From assembly GCF_002875705.1 (NCBI RefSeq), contig NZ_MCZZ01000159.1, positions 21,799 to 85,798 on the forward strand: DNA of 64,000 bases, written 5' to 3'. Positions 63,801-64,000 of the stretch are shown one piece after another. Under the pieces are notes generated by a model. That model did not search any database and had not been told where the DNA came from. It worked only from the letters and a program-made list of their open reading frames with translations. How positions within the stretch are numbered: the stretch's first letter is position 1; each line of letters opens with the position of its first letter. Made by a program: the position numbers and the translations under genes. The DNA is from Vibrio sp. 10N.261.45.E2. GTDB taxonomy: Bacteria; Pseudomonadota; Gammaproteobacteria; Enterobacterales; Vibrionaceae.

Positions 63801-63854
63801 AGAAAAGGCAGCAATGACTGCCGTCATAACTGTACAAATTAATTTTATCCTCAT
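60837..63854 (-). CDS. Secreted M6-family metalloprotease with GlyGly-CTERM sorting signal
   Basis: The 1005-residue protein has a signal peptide (about 1-21, ending VQA). A prodomain follows, then an M6 (immune inhibitor A-like) catalytic domain with HELGH (323-327) in VIAHELGHLMLGLPDLY. A nearby DYNNDDSIAPQELSVMF segment probably binds calcium. A middle beta region precedes a cadherin/VCBS-like domain (about 690-790, with DDKISTDEDIPFLLNLLAND) and a second Ig-like domain ending VVVDVRRK. The last 23 residues (GGSSS, then a Leu-rich helix, then RLRQRR) form a GlyGly-CTERM tail, processed by rhombosortase after type II secretion. The likely role is breakdown of extracellular proteins or virulence. 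Confidence 0.92.
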   Translation of the reverse strand: MRIKLICTVMTAVIAAFSVQATTLPAPTWHMMTFIDGSTKELRLMGSQHMFWYQDHDGHLYIQDPDNQWYFAKYVMNDNGVGTVISTGVLASSGAEVPIESNIKNLKIDPIHVNESFDSPAANHKRFTPRQRQRSSLSSTSNKKLTEQALLVVQVSFSDEQIENDFQSTIFGENQQSVQDYFLKNSYGNYKVVPAKESEGTKNDGVINVTLDIDHPNCHSKSESNCQTKLNNVFKKAYEALDVDFNLSQYDYNNDDSIAPQELSVMFVFAGNDKSSGTQKTPTIWPHKFAHRTVEIDGKRISAYCLFADYQDDHQSTMGVIAHELGHLMLGLPDLYSYKHDGSIGHWGLMGGGSWGSKPSDQYAGETPVNMLAWSKEASGFLKPKVLSNTGRIEIDTIKGEGVIHLDPYLKQFGPRAYVENRRKSNYDQALRGEGLLITAVNIDNQFNSSGPMQVQVFQADGEGLLESGFSSGDTGDVFPGRDSVTNLSDDSEPSLTAITAGRKTDITITNISSDDAKASFSLLVPNSNNKSSWVTSFGRTYPRYNANINVLGFPIDVVKGNQDIAGIHFYAKATSVAMPMFYRLVEYPYQSIFGNAVIDESAARLLHRGVAQQDGGQVIFDEKIKLGLGLKLIVLEIENGTPEYSTQFLDAYLGDGQRKKQFSGTISDYKTQGLGRAFGQNFPFALLFELPTTAKPIAVDDKISTDEDIPFLLNLLANDINLPKPNNYSIEIGQKPKKGVIKGETYYPLANQFGRDSFTYRLVDGRGEETDFARVDVDIKSVNDAPELTLDRSNAKSEPGETVIFKITNITDVDSSEHQITWSQVQGPRLSLSDSQSKVLKVTIPSDAAEGEQYRFVVLVQDSLGGYAKQSVVVDVRRKQASLLGTKSLQVKYGDVIDLIPNINEEVYTLYILDSPRNGIAKIVDSKIIYNAPAQRKLALYDTIKYRVLSADGGEWIGSFEIEVLPNISNESAVTATQSDSSGGSSSLPLILMLCLLLRLRQRR

Positions 63855-63859
63855 TATAA

Positions 63860-63920
63860 AAGTCTCGTTGGGCGAATAATCTTGAAATAGATAATTCGTT
63901 TATTAAATGAAACGAGACTT
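63860..63920 (-). promoter_or_regulatory. Inverted repeat in the protease leader
   Basis: AAGTCTCGTT (63860-63869) and AACGAGACTT (63911-63920) are perfect 10-bp arms. The inner CGAAT/ATTCG extends the structure. It starts 6 nt before the protease ATG and could form an mRNA hairpin that hides the ribosome-binding site, or be an operator. Confidence 0.5.
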
Positions 63921-63940
63921 TATCAATGGTGAATTATATT

Positions 63941-63994
63941 AACCAATTAACTTTCCGACTAAACCTATAAATATTATTTATAGTTAATTTGGTT
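63941..63994. repeat. Nested AT-rich inverted repeat at the right edge
   Basis: AACCAATTAAC (63941-63951) pairs with GTTAATTTGGTT (63983-63994). Inside, CTATAAATA (63965-63973) and TATTTATAG (63975-63983) form a 9-bp palindrome. It may be the terminator of a neighbour outside the window, or a regulatory dyad. Confidence 0.4.
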
Positions 63995-64000
63995 ATAAAT

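Overview
The window looks like a chromosomal segment of a marine Vibrio, probably of the Splendidus clade and possibly chromosome II. This rests on the overall gene content (FadL-type porin, hydroxamate-siderophore uptake cluster, folE/moeA/moeB, LruC-domain protein, a full tad locus, a GlyGly-CTERM M6 protease) and on the moderately AT-rich base use. It is inferred, not proven. No rRNA, tRNA, CRISPR array, phage or intact insertion sequence was seen.

Layout. (1) 1-1062, minus strand: the promoter-proximal end of a metal-efflux operon. A textbook CueR-like promoter (19-bp spacer) precedes a Met/His/Cys-rich small protein and a TolC-family outer-membrane factor that runs off the left edge. (2) 1240-18679: a 4085-residue VCBS/Ig-like repeat protein on the plus strand faces a minus-strand operon of two ABC half-transporters and an HlyD-type adaptor across a shared terminator. 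Both ABC ATPase domains are degenerate at several catalytic motifs, which makes this the most unusual system in the window. (3) 18807-24000: a CatB-type acetyltransferase, an old-yellow-enzyme oxidoreductase with palindromes upstream, and a fatty-acid block (crotonase, FadL, small outer-membrane protein) with a good FadR-operator match. (4) 24184-32322: hydroxamate siderophore uptake and release: fhuB, fhuD, TonB-dependent receptor and an AraC regulator on minus; fhuF and fhuC on plus; candidate Fur boxes in front of the receptor and fhuF. (5) 32473-47402: a Bcr-type MFS exporter preceded by a coupled 32-codon ORF, PQQ-type sugar dehydrogenase, cold-shock protein, yaeQ plus an unknown, folE, moeA-moeB, an LruC protein and lipoprotein behind a sigma-54-like promoter, sseA, and a GGDEF/EAL protein with a degenerate GGDEF motif. 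(6) 47538-60291: a complete tad/flp pilus locus (flp, rcpC, rcpA, lipoprotein, tadZABC, tadD with a SPOR-like end, tadE, tadF, tadG, ompA), the divergent tadV prepilin peptidase, and a LysR regulator abutting tadV. (7) 60837-63854: a large secreted M6 metalloprotease.

Taken together the window is rich in surface and envelope functions: a giant adhesin-like protein with its presumed exporter, a Tad pilus, outer-membrane porins and receptors, a surface-sorted protease and a c-di-GMP enzyme. These would suit attachment to particles or hosts. Intercalated housekeeping genes (folE, moeAB, yaeQ, csp) show that it is core chromosome with accessory surface modules rather than one mobile island.
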